This document shows positions 1 through 8,855 of a stretch of DNA of 64,000 nt, piece after piece (the stretch's first letter is position 1; the number at the start of each line of letters is the position of its first letter). The stretch is from Noviherbaspirillum humi (GTDB taxonomy: Bacteria; Pseudomonadota; Gammaproteobacteria; Burkholderiales; Burkholderiaceae_D). The notes beneath the pieces are model-generated. The model saw nothing but the letters and a program-made list of their open reading frames with translations. It ran no database searches and was not told where the DNA came from. The stretch lies in NCBI RefSeq assembly GCF_900188095.1, contig NZ_FZOT01000004.1:124001-188000 (forward strand). Direction: 5' to 3'. A program made the position numbers and the translations under genes.

Positions 1-615
1 GATGTGCTGACGCGGCAGCTGTCGAACATGCCGGGCGTGAAGCAGGTGGTCACGCCGGAGGACGCCATCCCCGGCTTGCCGCTGGAGTTGAAGGCCTCGA
101 CCACGCTGCCGGCCGCGCGGGCGAGCGAGGCGAGCAAGGTGAACCCGTCGGCGCCCGCCCATGTGCGCAGCTTCCATGAAAAACTGGTTTCCCATGCGGA
201 AGAAGCCAGCCGAACCACCGGCATCCCGGCCAAGTTCATGCTCGGCCAGGCAGCGCTGGAAAGCGGCTGGGGCCGCCGCGAGATCAAGGGCGCCAACGGC
301 GCCACCAGCCACAACCTGTTCGGCATCAAGGCCAACGCCGGGTGGAAGGGCAAGGTTGTCGAAGCCACCACCACCGAATACGTCAATGGCGTGGCGCAGA
401 CCAAGGTGGAAAAGTTCCGCGCCTACGACTCCTATGCCGACGCCTTCCGCGATTACGCCGGCATGCTGCGCAACAACCCACGCTACGAGAACGTGATCGC
501 AAACGCCCAGGACGCAGCCAGCTTCGCCCGCGGCCTGCAAAAGGCAGGCTATGCGACCGATCCGCACTACGCCGCCAAGCTGACCAAGATTATCAAACAG
601 ACAATGTCGACCTGA
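1..615 (+). CDS. flgJ: FlgJ peptidoglycan hydrolase, C-terminal part (5' end outside window)
   Basis: The reading frame is open at base 1, so the gene begins upstream and only about 204 residues are visible. These form the glucosaminidase domain that cuts peptidoglycan so the flagellar rod can cross the periplasm. The catalytic Glu is in the AALESGWG motif (codon 259-261), and the C-terminal YATDPHYAAKL motif is typical of flagellar FlgJ. The N-terminal rod-cap domain, expected in a full FlgJ of about 320 residues, is mostly missing only because of the window edge. flgK and flgL follow on the same strand, which is the usual order. Confidence 0.93.
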   Translation, partial: DVLTRQLSNMPGVKQVVTPEDAIPGLPLELKASTTLPAARASEASKVNPSAPAHVRSFHEKLVSHAEEASRTTGIPAKFMLGQAALESGWGRREIKGANGATSHNLFGIKANAGWKGKVVEATTTEYVNGVAQTKVEKFRAYDSYADAFRDYAGMLRNNPRYENVIANAQDAASFARGLQKAGYATDPHYAAKLTKIIKQTMST

Positions 616-633
616 CGCGGCTGCGCTCGACGC

Positions 634-660
634 TCAAGTTTCCGCTCGCGCTGCCGTAGA
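634..660 (+). promoter_or_regulatory. Candidate sigma-28 (FliA) promoter of flgKL
   Basis: TCAAGTTT (634-641), 11 bases, then GCCGTAGA (653-660) fits the FliA consensus TAAAGTTT-N11-GCCGATAA at 7/8 and 5/8 positions with exact spacing. It lies in the flgJ-flgK gap, about 32 bases before the flgK ATG. The assignment is by pattern only. Confidence 0.55.
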
Positions 661-691
661 TAACATTGTCGCTTCTTGAAAGAAGATTTCC

Positions 692-2644
692 ATGGCTACG
701 AATGTCATTGGTGTAGGCCAGTCCGCGCTTGCCGCCGCCCAGGCAGGTCTCGTGACGACCGGCCACAACATCGCCAACGCCTCGACGCCGGGCTACAGCC
801 GGCAGGTGGTGATTCAGGGACCGGCCGGCGCCCAGGACATGGGCTTCGGCTTCGTCGGCAAGGGCACGGAGGTGCTCGGCATCCAGCGCGTGTTCAGCGA
901 ATTCACCTATTCGCGCGTGCTGAGCTCGCAAACCACCGCTGCTTCATCCACCGCCTACTCCACGCGCATCGACCAGATCGATCGCATGCTGAGCGACGCC
1001 GATTCCGGCGTCGGACCGGCGATCCAGGACTTCTTCAAGGGTATTCAGGATCTCACCGCCAACCCCAGCCTGGCCGAATCGCGCCAGGCGGCCCTGTCGA
1101 GCGGCGAGGCGCTGGCATCCCGCCTGAACAGCCTGGATTCCCGGTTGAACGAGATGCGCGACAACGTCAACCAGGAAATCAGTTCCAGCATCTCGCAGAT
1201 CAATTCGTATGCGGACCAGATCGCGGCCCTGAACAAGGCCATCGAAAAGGCCGAGGGCACTGCTGGCGACGGCAAGCCGGCGAACGATCTGCGCGACCAG
1301 CGCGACCAGCTGATCGTCGAACTGAGCAAGCAAACCAAGGTGACCACGGTAAAGCAGGGCAGCGCTTACAACGTCTTCATCGGCAACGGTTCCCCCATGG
1401 TCGTGGGCGAGCAAAGCTACAAGCTGGTGGTGGCGCCCGCCGACCCGGCCAATCCCACGCTGGGCACCGGAGCGACGACCGGCACCACCACCATCGTTCC
1501 CGATAACGCCCTGCCTGGCGGCACGCTCGGCGGCCTGCTCGATTTCCGCAAGAATTCCCTCGATACCGCCCAGAACACGCTGGGACGGATCGCCATCGGC
1601 CTGGGCATGGCGTTCAATGCCCAGCATCAGCTCGGGGTGGATGCCAATGGCAATCCCGGCAAGAACTTCTTCAACGTCCAGGTGACGTCGCAGGCGGTCG
1701 CCGGCGCCGGCAATACCTCGACCGCCAAGCTCGACGCAACCGTCGTCGATGCGACCAAGCTGACCACCAGCGACTATCGGATCGAGCGCCTGCCGGATTC
1801 CGGCGGCACGTCCAATTACCGCATCACCCGCATAGCCGACGGCGCCATCCTGCCGAGCAATGCGTCGCTGCCGTCGCTGCCGCAAACCGTCGACGGCGTC
1901 ACCTTCGCGCTCTCCGGCTCGCCGGCCACGCCGATGAACGTCGGCGATTATTTCGTTGCCAAGCCGACCTCCGCCGGCGCCGGAACGATTTCGCTCAATC
2001 TAACCGACATCAGCCAGATCGCGGCCGCAGCGCCGTACACCGCTGCCGCAGACCCGGCCAATGCCGGCAGCGGCAAGCTCGGGCCCTTGGCGGTGAAATC
2101 GCTCGGCGGCATGACCCTGCCGCTGACGCTGACCTACAACGCCGGGACGCAGACCCTGGATTCGACCGGATCGCCCGCAGTCAGCATCCCGGTGACGAAC
2201 GGCTCGACGGGTACGGTGGCCGGCGTCAGCTTCACCTTCTCCGGTTCTCCGGCCAACGGTGACAAGTTCTACATCAAGGACACCTTCGACCTGGCGAACA
2301 ATGTCAATGGCAGCGGCGACAATCGCAATGCCATGCAGCTGGCGCAGCTTCAGCTGTCCAACACGCTGGGCGACACCGGCGGCGGCGCGACGTTGAGCTT
2401 CCAGACTGCCTACGGCCAGCTGGTCAGCCAGGTTGGCGCCAAGGCCAGCGAAATGAAAGTCATGGCGAAGTCCGACACGGCGGTGCTGACGCAGGCGCAG
2501 GAAGCGCATCAGTCGGAGTCCGGCGTGAACCTGGATGAGGAAGCCAGCAACCTGATGCGCTACCAGCAGGCTTATCAGGCCGCGAGCAAGGTCATGCAGA
2601 CCGCCAACCAGCTTTTCCAAATGCTGCTCCAACTCGGTGGATAA
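692..2644 (+). CDS. flgK: Flagellar hook-associated protein 1 FlgK
   Basis: This 650-residue protein is the first hook-filament junction protein, exported through the flagellar type III apparatus. The N-terminal D0 helix carries the rod/hook family signature (HNIANASTPGYSRQ, about residues 25-38). The C-terminal helix (NLDEEASNLMRYQQAYQA and following) is typical of FlgK. The central part is a long Thr/Ser/Gly-rich beta region, as usual for the exposed domains. The ATG at 692 follows AGAAGA at SD distance. flgL starts 11 bases after its stop, so the two are cotranscribed, probably from the sigma-28 site at 634-660. Confidence 0.96.
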   Translation: MATNVIGVGQSALAAAQAGLVTTGHNIANASTPGYSRQVVIQGPAGAQDMGFGFVGKGTEVLGIQRVFSEFTYSRVLSSQTTAASSTAYSTRIDQIDRMLSDADSGVGPAIQDFFKGIQDLTANPSLAESRQAALSSGEALASRLNSLDSRLNEMRDNVNQEISSSISQINSYADQIAALNKAIEKAEGTAGDGKPANDLRDQRDQLIVELSKQTKVTTVKQGSAYNVFIGNGSPMVVGEQSYKLVVAPADPANPTLGTGATTGTTTIVPDNALPGGTLGGLLDFRKNSLDTAQNTLGRIAIGLGMAFNAQHQLGVDANGNPGKNFFNVQVTSQAVAGAGNTSTAKLDATVVDATKLTTSDYRIERLPDSGGTSNYRITRIADGAILPSNASLPSLPQTVDGVTFALSGSPATPMNVGDYFVAKPTSAGAGTISLNLTDISQIAAAAPYTAAADPANAGSGKLGPLAVKSLGGMTLPLTLTYNAGTQTLDSTGSPAVSIPVTNGSTGTVAGVSFTFSGSPANGDKFYIKDTFDLANNVNGSGDNRNAMQLAQLQLSNTLGDTGGGATLSFQTAYGQLVSQVGAKASEMKVMAKSDTAVLTQAQEAHQSESGVNLDEEASNLMRYQQAYQAASKVMQTANQLFQMLLQLGG

Positions 2645-2655
2645 AGAGGCAAGTC

Positions 2656-3600
2656 ATGCGAATCAGCACCGCGACGATTTATGATTCGGCCGCCAGCCGG
2701 ATGGGTGAACTGCAGAACCGGCTGGTCAAGGGTCAGCAGCAGATGGCGACAGGAAAGCGCATCATGACCGCTTCGGATGATCCGATCGCGGCCGGCAAGG
2801 TGCTGTCCGTCTCCCAGAGCAAGTCGGTCAATGAACAGCTCGGCATCAATCGGCAGAACGCGCGCACCACGCTGTCATTCGAAGAAACGGCGCTGGCCGG
2901 CGTGACCGAAGCCCTGCAGGATGTGAGCGAGCTGATCGTCAACGCCGGCAATGGCGCATATAACGACAGCCAGCGCCAGGACATCGCCAATGCCCTGCGC
3001 GCGCGGCAGCAGCAATTGATCGGCCTGGCCAACAGCAAGGACCAGAACGGCAATTACCTGTTCTCCGGCTACCAGATCAATGTGCCGCCGTTTTCGCAAA
3101 ATGCCAGCGGTACCAGCTACGTCGGCGACCAGGGCCAGCGGATACTTGAAGTGGCAGCCGGCCGGACGATGGCCATCAACGACAATGGCTACGATGTCTT
3201 CGAAGGCGTCGCCACGGCGAGCGGCGGCGCGACGGTGAAGCAGAACATGTTCAAGACCCTGGACGACATGATCAACCTGCTGCAGACACCGACCGCGAAC
3301 AATCCCGCCGCCCAGGCGGCCCTGCAGTCCGGGCTGAAGGATGCGAACACGAACGTCTCCACCATGCTGGACCGTGCGCTCTCGGTGCGCGCTTCGGTCG
3401 GACACCGGTTGAAGGAACTGGATACGCTGGACGACGTCGGTTCGGCGATGGACATTCAATTCGCCACCACGCTTTCAGATCTGCAGGACCTGGACTATAC
3501 CCAGGCGATCTCGAAATTTTCCCAGGACCAGATCACCTTGCAGGCAGCGCAGCAGTCCTTCATGAAGGTGACGGGGATGTCCTTGTTCCAGTACCTCTGA
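2656..3600 (+). CDS. flgL: Flagellar hook-associated protein 3 FlgL
   Basis: This 314-residue protein is the second hook-filament junction protein, linking FlgK to the flagellin filament. It has the flagellin-like N-terminus (MRISTATIYDSAASRMGELQ), the conserved TASDDPIAAG segment near residues 37-46, and a C-terminal D0 helix. The length is normal for the family. It follows flgK by 11 bases, with AGAGGCAA before the ATG. A strong hairpin terminator lies at 3624-3645, so flgL ends the transcript that begins upstream in the flg operon or at the flgK promoter. Confidence 0.95.
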   Translation: MRISTATIYDSAASRMGELQNRLVKGQQQMATGKRIMTASDDPIAAGKVLSVSQSKSVNEQLGINRQNARTTLSFEETALAGVTEALQDVSELIVNAGNGAYNDSQRQDIANALRARQQQLIGLANSKDQNGNYLFSGYQINVPPFSQNASGTSYVGDQGQRILEVAAGRTMAINDNGYDVFEGVATASGGATVKQNMFKTLDDMINLLQTPTANNPAAQAALQSGLKDANTNVSTMLDRALSVRASVGHRLKELDTLDDVGSAMDIQFATTLSDLQDLDYTQAISKFSQDQITLQAAQQSFMKVTGMSLFQYL

Positions 3601-3623
3601 TTCGATACAAGCCGCAGTCGACG

Positions 3624-3645
3624 AGCCCGGCAGCGATGCCGGGCT
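3624..3645 (+). terminator. Intrinsic terminator after flgL
   Basis: A perfect 9-bp stem (AGCCCGGCA/TGCCGGGCT) with a GCGA tetraloop is followed by TTGCTATTT. It sits 24 bases after the flgL stop. Confidence 0.8.
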
Positions 3646-3781
3646 TTGCTATTTGAGCGGGTGATTCGAACTCGGCCTTGGCACCGTGCAGCTTCGGGCG
3701 CGAGTTCAAAAAGCATCGAGCCCGAGGCGGTTTGCCTGCGGGCTCGACATGGCGGGGCGGCGGGGCGAAACGAGGGGTAAG

Positions 3782-4207
3782 TCAGGCAGCCAGCGGCACT
3801 TCCGCAAGCATCGCCATCGGACGGTGCATGCCGGGAATGCCAGCGAAGTCTTCGAATTTCGTGAAGCCGCAAGGCAGCAGTTTCTTTTCCTTGGCGCCCG
3901 CGATGAGGTTGTTGCCAAGCGCGACGATGTTCGCCAGCTGCAAGCTCGCTGCCGGGGTCGGTGCAAGCGAGGAAGATTCGCGGCATGCCCGGCTCATCGA
4001 CAGTGCACAGGAAACGGCCATCTTCGCAAGCAGCCACAGGGCGGTGCGAACATCGGCGGCGCTCGCCTTCAATGTCTTTGCCGGAAAGCTGAAATCGGCG
4101 CCAATGCGGCTTACTTCCTTGAGGCAGTCGGCGAGGCTGTCGGCATGCAGGCAAACGAAGGCGTTGAATGGAATCGCTGGTTTCAGGAATTCTGCCGGAG
4201 TGTGCAT
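3782..4207 (-). CDS. Unknown 141-residue protein behind a sigma-54 promoter
   Basis: I do not recognise this protein. The start at 4207 is chosen because GGGAGG lies 5 bases upstream of that ATG; an in-frame extension to 4399 would run through the promoter. The sequence begins MHTPAEFLKPAIPFNAF and is Ala/Leu/Ser-rich with amphipathic stretches, five Cys, no signal peptide and no clear membrane segment. It could be a small helical cytoplasmic protein; a distant resemblance to phasin-type proteins is only an impression. It lies between flgL (convergent) and fliR (same strand, 203 bases upstream). A near-perfect sigma-54 promoter at 4251-4265 suggests nitrogen- or enhancer-controlled expression, separate from the flagellar operons around it. 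Confidence 0.72.
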   Translation of the reverse strand: MHTPAEFLKPAIPFNAFVCLHADSLADCLKEVSRIGADFSFPAKTLKASAADVRTALWLLAKMAVSCALSMSRACRESSSLAPTPAASLQLANIVALGNNLIAGAKEKKLLPCGFTKFEDFAGIPGMHRPMAMLAEVPLAA

Positions 4208-4250
4208 GGGGCCTCCCGTCAAGGTGGAAGTTCGACTCGCTTCGAAACTC

Positions 4251-4265
4251 GCAAATAGAGTGCCA
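4251..4265 (-). promoter_or_regulatory. Sigma-54 (RpoN) promoter of the unknown gene
   Basis: On the minus strand the sequence reads TGGCAC, five bases (TCTAT), then TTGC, an exact match to the -24/-12 core TGGCAC-N5-TTGC. Transcription would start near 4239, leaving a leader of about 32 bases that contains the GGGAGG ribosome site before the ATG at 4207. An enhancer-binding protein site was not identified. Confidence 0.72.
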
Positions 4266-4409
4266 GCGAAAATTCGGGTTCGAGACCTCGAAAACTGACG
4301 CAAACTGGCGGAACGATGGACAAGCGCACAAGCACCAGCGGACCAAAATTGGCCATCGGTTGACAGAATTGCGCGCAATTTGTGCGGCTGGCATCGCAAA
4401 CCGGACGCG

Positions 4410-5189
4410 CTATTTCAGCGTGCCGATCCGCGCCATGGTTTCCATGCCGTCGCTGAAGAGGCGTTCCACCGGCACGGCGAGATAGGGCAGCGCGATGGCG
4501 AGCATGATGAAGCCCACGCCGAGGATGACCGGAAAGCCGATGCCGAACAGGTTGAGCTGCGGCGCCGCTCGGGTGAGGATGCCGAGGGCGATGTTGGTGA
4601 TGAGCAGGGCGGCGATGAAGGGCAGCGCGAGTTGTACGCCGCCGCTGAAGATGTGGCTGCTCCAGGTGAGCAGGTCGCGCACATTCGACATCGCGGTGAA
4701 GGAGGCGGAGATCGGCATGCTCTGGAAGGTGCCGACCAGGGTCGACAGCACCGTGAGATGCAGGTTCAGCGCCAGAAACAGCATGATGGCCAGCAGCGCG
4801 AGGAACTGGCTGATGGCCGAGGTGCGGCCCCGCGTTTGCGGATCGAAGAAGGTGGCGAAGCCGAAACCCATGGACAAGCCGATGATCTCGCCGGCGAACT
4901 CGACGGCGACGAAGGCGATGCGCATGGCGAAGCCCAGGGCGAGGCCGATCACCGCCTGCTGCGTCAGCAGCAGCACGCCGGCAACCGACATCGGGTCGAC
5001 ATTGGGCAAACTTTGCAGGGTGGGCGCGACGATGAGCGACAGTCCGATGCCGAGGCCGAGCTTCACCCGCACCGGCACGCTCAGGTTGCCGTAGAGCGGC
5101 GCGACGGTGATGAGACCGAGAATCCGGGTCAGGGGCCAGAGAAAGCCGGCGATCAATGCGTTCAAGTCGCCGCTGGTAATGGTGATCAT
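4410..5189 (-). CDS. fliR: Flagellar export gate protein FliR
   Basis: This 259-residue polytopic inner-membrane protein forms part of the FliP5-FliQ4-FliR1 export gate in the centre of the MS ring. Several hydrophobic helices are visible, and the protein starts MITITSGDLNALIAGFLWPL, typical of FliR. The length is normal. It follows fliQ by 37 bases and is the last gene of the fliLMNOPQR run. No flhB is fused or adjacent; a full-length flhB must be elsewhere. Confidence 0.95.
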   Translation of the reverse strand: MITITSGDLNALIAGFLWPLTRILGLITVAPLYGNLSVPVRVKLGLGIGLSLIVAPTLQSLPNVDPMSVAGVLLLTQQAVIGLALGFAMRIAFVAVEFAGEIIGLSMGFGFATFFDPQTRGRTSAISQFLALLAIMLFLALNLHLTVLSTLVGTFQSMPISASFTAMSNVRDLLTWSSHIFSGGVQLALPFIAALLITNIALGILTRAAPQLNLFGIGFPVILGVGFIMLAIALPYLAVPVERLFSDGMETMARIGTLK

Positions 5190-5226
5190 GAAGAAAGCGC
5201 GGCGGCTGCCGCCAACCGGTTGGCGG

Positions 5227-5496
5227 TCAGCCGACCATGCCGGGAATGCCGCTGAACATCTGGCGCATGTAATCCACCATGACGGACAGCATCCACGGAC
5301 CGGCGATGACGAGGGCGACGAAGATGCCGACCAGCTTCGGAATGAAGGACAGGGTGGCTTCGTTGATCTGGGTCGCGGCCTGGAAGATGCTGACGATCAG
5401 GCCGATCACCAGGGCCACCAGCAGCAGCGGCGCGGAAACCATGATGGTGACTTCCATGGCCTGGCGGCCGATGGTCATTACGCTTTCCGGAGTCAT
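5227..5496 (-). CDS. fliQ: Flagellar export gate protein FliQ
   Basis: This 89-residue protein has two hydrophobic helices (about residues 15-40 and 50-75), the normal size and architecture of FliQ, a subunit of the export gate. It starts MTPESVMTIGRQAMEV, a family-typical N-terminus, with GAGGA before the ATG. It lies 19 bases downstream of fliP and 37 upstream of fliR. Confidence 0.95.
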   Translation of the reverse strand: MTPESVMTIGRQAMEVTIMVSAPLLLVALVIGLIVSIFQAATQINEATLSFIPKLVGIFVALVIAGPWMLSVMVDYMRQMFSGIPGMVG

Positions 5497-5515
5497 GTCG
5501 GGTCCTCGGTCGAAT

Positions 5516-6295
5516 TCAGTAGAAGCTCTGCGCCAGCGAGCCGATCAGCAATTGCCAGCCGTCCACCAGCACGAACAGCATGAGCTTGAACGGCAGCGAG
5601 ACGATGGCGGGCGACATCATCATCATGCCCATGGACATCAGGATGCTGGCCACCACCATGTCGATGATCAGGAACGGGATGAATATGGCGAAGCTGATCT
5701 GGAAGGCGGTCTTCAGCTCGCTGGTGATGAAGGCCGGGATCAGCACCCGCAGCGGCACGTCTTCCGGGCCCTGCACCTGCGGGCCGTTGGAAATCTTCAG
5801 GTACATGGCCAGGTCGGCCTGGCGCGTCTGCTTCATCATGAAGGCTTTCAGCGGCGCCGCGCCGTTTTCCATGGCCTGCTGCATGCTGATCTTGTTGTCC
5901 GACAGCGGCTGGTAAGCTTCGGTATAGATCTTGTCGAACACCGGGCCCATGACGAACAGCGTCAGGAACAGGGCCAGCCCGACCATCACCTGGTTGGGCG
6001 GAGCGGTCTGGGTGCCGAGCGCCTGACGCAGCAGGGACAGCACGATGATGATGCGGGTGAAGCTGGTCATCATCAGCAGCACCGCCGGCAGGAAGGAGAG
6101 GGCGGTCAGCAGCAGCAGCGTCTGCAGGCTCAAGCTGTAGGATGCGCCGCCGCCGGCGGTAGGCGTGCTGGTGAAGGCGGGAAGAGCGGCCTGCGCCGAA
6201 CTCGTCAGCGGCAGCGCGAGCAGCGCCAGGGGAAGAAGCGTGCCGGCCAGCTTGAGCAAGCCGCCCGCCGCGCTTCGAAAATCACGGATTGCCAT
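5516..6295 (-). CDS. fliP: Flagellar export gate protein FliP
   Basis: This 259-residue protein has a cleavable N-terminal signal (hydrophobic core about residues 14-30 ending in an SAQA-type site), as is usual for FliP, followed by four membrane segments. Conserved stretches include [20 protein letters not shown] and the C-terminal [11 protein letters not shown] segment. FliP pentamers line the export channel. The start overlaps the end of fliO by 14 bases, indicating translational coupling. Confidence 0.95.
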   Translation of the reverse strand: MAIRDFRSAAGGLLKLAGTLLPLALLALPLTSSAQAALPAFTSTPTAGGGASYSLSLQTLLLLTALSFLPAVLLMMTSFTRIIIVLSLLRQALGTQTAPPNQVMVGLALFLTLFVMGPVFDKIYTEAYQPLSDNKISMQQAMENGAAPLKAFMMKQTRQADLAMYLKISNGPQVQGPEDVPLRVLIPAFITSELKTAFQISFAIFIPFLIIDMVVASILMSMGMMMMSPAIVSLPFKLMLFVLVDGWQLLIGSLAQSFY

Positions 6296-6740
6296 TATCG
6301 ATATTGCCTGTGTTGCCGGTACTGCCTGAATTGTTGCGCTTGTCCATCGTCTGCTTCAGCCAGGCGGGAAAGTTCTTGCCCGCGAAAGCAGGTTCGGTTT
6401 GCTGCGGCAGGCTGCCGCGCGGCAGGGTGGACAGGGCATTCACCCGGCCCGGCGCCACGCCGACCACGATCCATTGTTCGCCCACTTCCACCACCATCAC
6501 CCGCTCGCGGTTGCCGACGCTGACGCCGCCGATCACCTTGACGACGTCGCTGCCGCCGGGACGCGCCATGCCCAGGCGCTTCATCAGCCAGGCGGCGCCG
6601 ACCATGAGGCCGAGCACCAGCGCCAGGCCGAACAACACCTGCAGCATGCTGCCGGCGGAAGCGGTGGCTGTCGCCTCGCCGGCGGCGCGAGCGGTGACGG
6701 ACGCTGCCGACAGCAGCATGAATGCGGCAAGGCGCCTCAT
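6282..6740 (-). CDS. fliO: Flagellar biosynthesis protein FliO
   Basis: This 152-residue protein helps assemble the FliP ring. It has an N-terminal signal-like segment ([19 protein letters not shown]), one strong membrane helix (about residues 30-52) and a cytoplasmic tail with the family segment [20 protein letters not shown]. The C-terminus is Asn/Gly-rich. The start overlaps the fliN stop by one base (TGATG) and the end overlaps fliP, so the operon is tightly packed. Confidence 0.92.
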   Translation of the reverse strand: MRRLAAFMLLSAASVTARAAGEATATASAGSMLQVLFGLALVLGLMVGAAWLMKRLGMARPGGSDVVKVIGGVSVGNRERVMVVEVGEQWIVVGVAPGRVNALSTLPRGSLPQQTEPAFAGKNFPAWLKQTMDKRNNSGSTGNTGNIDNGNP

Positions 6741-7162
6741 CAGCGGTTGAGCTTGCGGATGCGTTCGGACGGCGTGACGATGTCCGTCAGGCGGATGCCG
6801 AACTTGTCGTTCACCACCACCACCTCGCCCTGGGCGATGAGGCAGCCGTTGACCAGCACGTCCATCGGTTCGCCGGCCAGGCCGTCGAGCTCTACCACCG
6901 AGCCCTGCGCCAGCTGCAGCAGGTTCTTGATGGCGATCTTGGTGCGTCCCAGTTCCACCGTCAGCTGCACGGGGATGTCGAGGATGAAGTCGATGTCGTT
7001 GTGGGTGCCGGTCTTGATGCCGGAGCCGCTCAGGTCCTTGAATACCGTGGCGCTGGCCGGCTGCGGCTGCTGCACGGCTTGCATCGCGGCGTCGGCCTGC
7101 GCCTGTTCCGCCATCGCGGCGCCCCAGTCGTCATCCGCCGAGGATTGGTTTTCATCAGCCAT
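6740..7162 (-). CDS. fliN: Flagellar motor switch protein FliN
   Basis: This 140-residue C-ring protein contains the SpoA/SURF domain (about residues 60-135), with DIPVQLTVELGRTKIAIKNL and the conserved LVNGCLIAQGEVVVV segment. The N-terminal 50 residues are acidic and Ala/Gln-rich, common in FliN. The ATG at 7162 is chosen over an in-frame GTG at 7171 because GGAGG sits 8 bases before the ATG. The gene overlaps the fliM stop by 8 bases. Together with FliM and FliG it forms the rotor switch. Confidence 0.95.
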   Translation of the reverse strand: MADENQSSADDDWGAAMAEQAQADAAMQAVQQPQPASATVFKDLSGSGIKTGTHNDIDFILDIPVQLTVELGRTKIAIKNLLQLAQGSVVELDGLAGEPMDVLVNGCLIAQGEVVVVNDKFGIRLTDIVTPSERIRKLNR

Positions 7163-8150
7163 TGTCTTCACCTCCCTGCTTTTCGGTATAGGTCAGCATG
7201 CGCTCCACGCGCAGCGCGTACTGGCCGTTGAATTTCCCATAAGTGCATTCCATCACCGGCACGCCGTCCACCTTGGCTTCCACCATCTCGGAGATGTTCA
7301 GCGGGATGACGTCGCCCACCTTCATGTTGAGGATCTCACCCAGCGTCATCGAGGCGGTGCCGAGGTCGGCGACGATTTCCACCTCGGCGGTCTGGATCTG
7401 CTGCGTCATCAGCCGCACCCAGCGCTTGTCCATTTCCAGGGTCTCGCCCTGCAGGCTGCTGGTGAGGATGTCCCGGATCGGCTCGATCATCGAGTAGGGC
7501 ACGCAGAAGTGCATCTCGCCGCTGACCGCGCCCAGCTCGATGGTGAAGGTCGTCGCCACCACCACCTCGTTCGGCGTGGCGATGTTGGCGAACTGGGTGT
7601 TCATCTCCGAGCGGATGTATTCGAATTGGACCGGATAGACCGGTTCCCAGGATTTTGCATAGGTTTCGAACACGATCGCCAGCACGCGCTGGATGATGCG
7701 CTGCTCGGTCTGGGTGAAGTCGCGGCCCTCGACCCGGGTGTGAAAGCGGCCATCGCCGCCGAACAGGTTGTCCACCAGCAGGAACACCAGGTTCGGATCG
7801 AACACCATCAGGCCGGTGCCGCGCAGCGGCTTCATCTGGATCAGGTTGAGGTTGGTCGGCACCACCAGGTTGCGGATGAACTCGCTGTACTTGTGGACAC
7901 GGACAGGGCCGATCGACACTTCCGCGCTGCGGCGCAGGAAGTTGAACAGGCCGATGCGCAGCAGGCGGGCGAAGCGCTCGTTGATGATCTCGAGCGTCGG
8001 CATGCGGCCGCGCACGATGCGTTCCTGGGTGGCGAGGTTGTATGGCCGTATGCCATTCTCGTCCTCGGGAACGACGGCTTCATCCTGGTCGCCGGTGACG
8101 CCCTTGAGCAGGGCATCGACCTCTTCCTGTGATAGGAAATTCTCCGCCAT
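7155..8150 (-). CDS. fliM: Flagellar motor switch protein FliM
   Basis: This 331-residue C-ring protein starts with the CheY-P-binding peptide (FLSQEEVDALLKG, residues 5-17), then the middle CheC-like domain with the conserved IGPVRVHKYSEF region, and a C-terminal SpoA domain (about residues 250-320). Its length is normal for FliM. It lies 11 bases after fliL and overlaps fliN, so the C-ring proteins are translationally linked. The intact CheY-binding peptide shows the motor responds to chemotaxis signalling, whose genes are not in this window. Confidence 0.96.
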   Translation of the reverse strand: MAENFLSQEEVDALLKGVTGDQDEAVVPEDENGIRPYNLATQERIVRGRMPTLEIINERFARLLRIGLFNFLRRSAEVSIGPVRVHKYSEFIRNLVVPTNLNLIQMKPLRGTGLMVFDPNLVFLLVDNLFGGDGRFHTRVEGRDFTQTEQRIIQRVLAIVFETYAKSWEPVYPVQFEYIRSEMNTQFANIATPNEVVVATTFTIELGAVSGEMHFCVPYSMIEPIRDILTSSLQGETLEMDKRWVRLMTQQIQTAEVEIVADLGTASMTLGEILNMKVGDVIPLNISEMVEAKVDGVPVMECTYGKFNGQYALRVERMLTYTEKQGGEDNG

Positions 8151-8161
8151 GGTCCTTGTGC

Positions 8162-8689
8162 TTACTGGATCACGAAAGAAGTGAAGAACACCCCGGAAAC
8201 TTCCGTCGCCGATCCGCCCTTGGCGAAGGGTTGCTTGAATTGGGTGATGACTTCCTCGATCAGCTTGTTCTTGCCTTCGATGCTGAGCAGATCGCTTGCC
8301 TTCTTGCTCGACAGGAGCATCAGCAGGCGGCTGCGCACCAGCGGCATGAAGGTCTTGATCTGATCGACGGTGGGCTGGTCCGGCACCTGCAGCGTCATGG
8401 AAAGCTGCAGGAATTGCTCATTGCCGTTGTCGGGCTGCAGGTTGACGGTGAATTGTTCCAGCGTCACGAAGACCGGCGGCTTGCCGGGATCGACCTTGGC
8501 CTTGGGCGCGTCGGCATGCGCATCGCCGTGGGCTTCTTCCTTCTTGTGTCCGAGGAAGAACCAGGCGGCGCCGCCGCCGGCGGCGAGCAGCACCGCGAGG
8601 GCGGCGATGATGATGATGAGTTTCTTGCTGCCGGCCTTGCCGCCGGTTTCTTCAGCCGGCGCTGCCTTTGATTTAGCGGCTGTTGCCAT
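8162..8689 (-). CDS. fliL: Flagellar stator-associated protein FliL
   Basis: This 175-residue single-pass inner-membrane protein has a Lys/Ala-rich cytoplasmic N-terminus, one membrane helix (about residues 24-47) and a periplasmic domain. The periplasmic part contains the family segments FTVNLQPDNGNEQFLQLSM and VRSRLLMLLSSK. FliL supports stator function at high load. The start follows AGAGGAAA. It is the first gene of the fliLMNOPQR run, separated from fliK by 165 bases containing a hairpin. Confidence 0.93.
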   Translation of the reverse strand: MATAAKSKAAPAEETGGKAGSKKLIIIIAALAVLLAAGGGAAWFFLGHKKEEAHGDAHADAPKAKVDPGKPPVFVTLEQFTVNLQPDNGNEQFLQLSMTLQVPDQPTVDQIKTFMPLVRSRLLMLLSSKKASDLLSIEGKNKLIEEVITQFKQPFAKGGSATEVSGVFFTSFVIQ

Positions 8690-8827
8690 TCTTTTCCTCT
8701 TTTCCCAGGTGCGTCATGCGGGACAGCGGAAAGAAGTTTCGCCACCGTGCCGTCATGCTGCGATTGTTACCATTATTGCGAATTGTTGACCCGAAGAATG
8801 CTTGGAAAAGAGGGCGGAAGTCAACGC

Positions 8828-8855
8828 AAATCCCCGCATGCGCGCGGCGGGATTT
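8828..8855 (-). terminator. Hairpin at the end of fliK, possible partial terminator
   Basis: An inverted repeat (AAATCCCCGC with GCGGGATTT, one bulged base) overlaps the fliK stop codon. Only a short T run follows on the minus strand, so it may terminate weakly or only stabilise the mRNA end, dividing fliFGHIJK from fliLMNOPQR. Confidence 0.35.
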
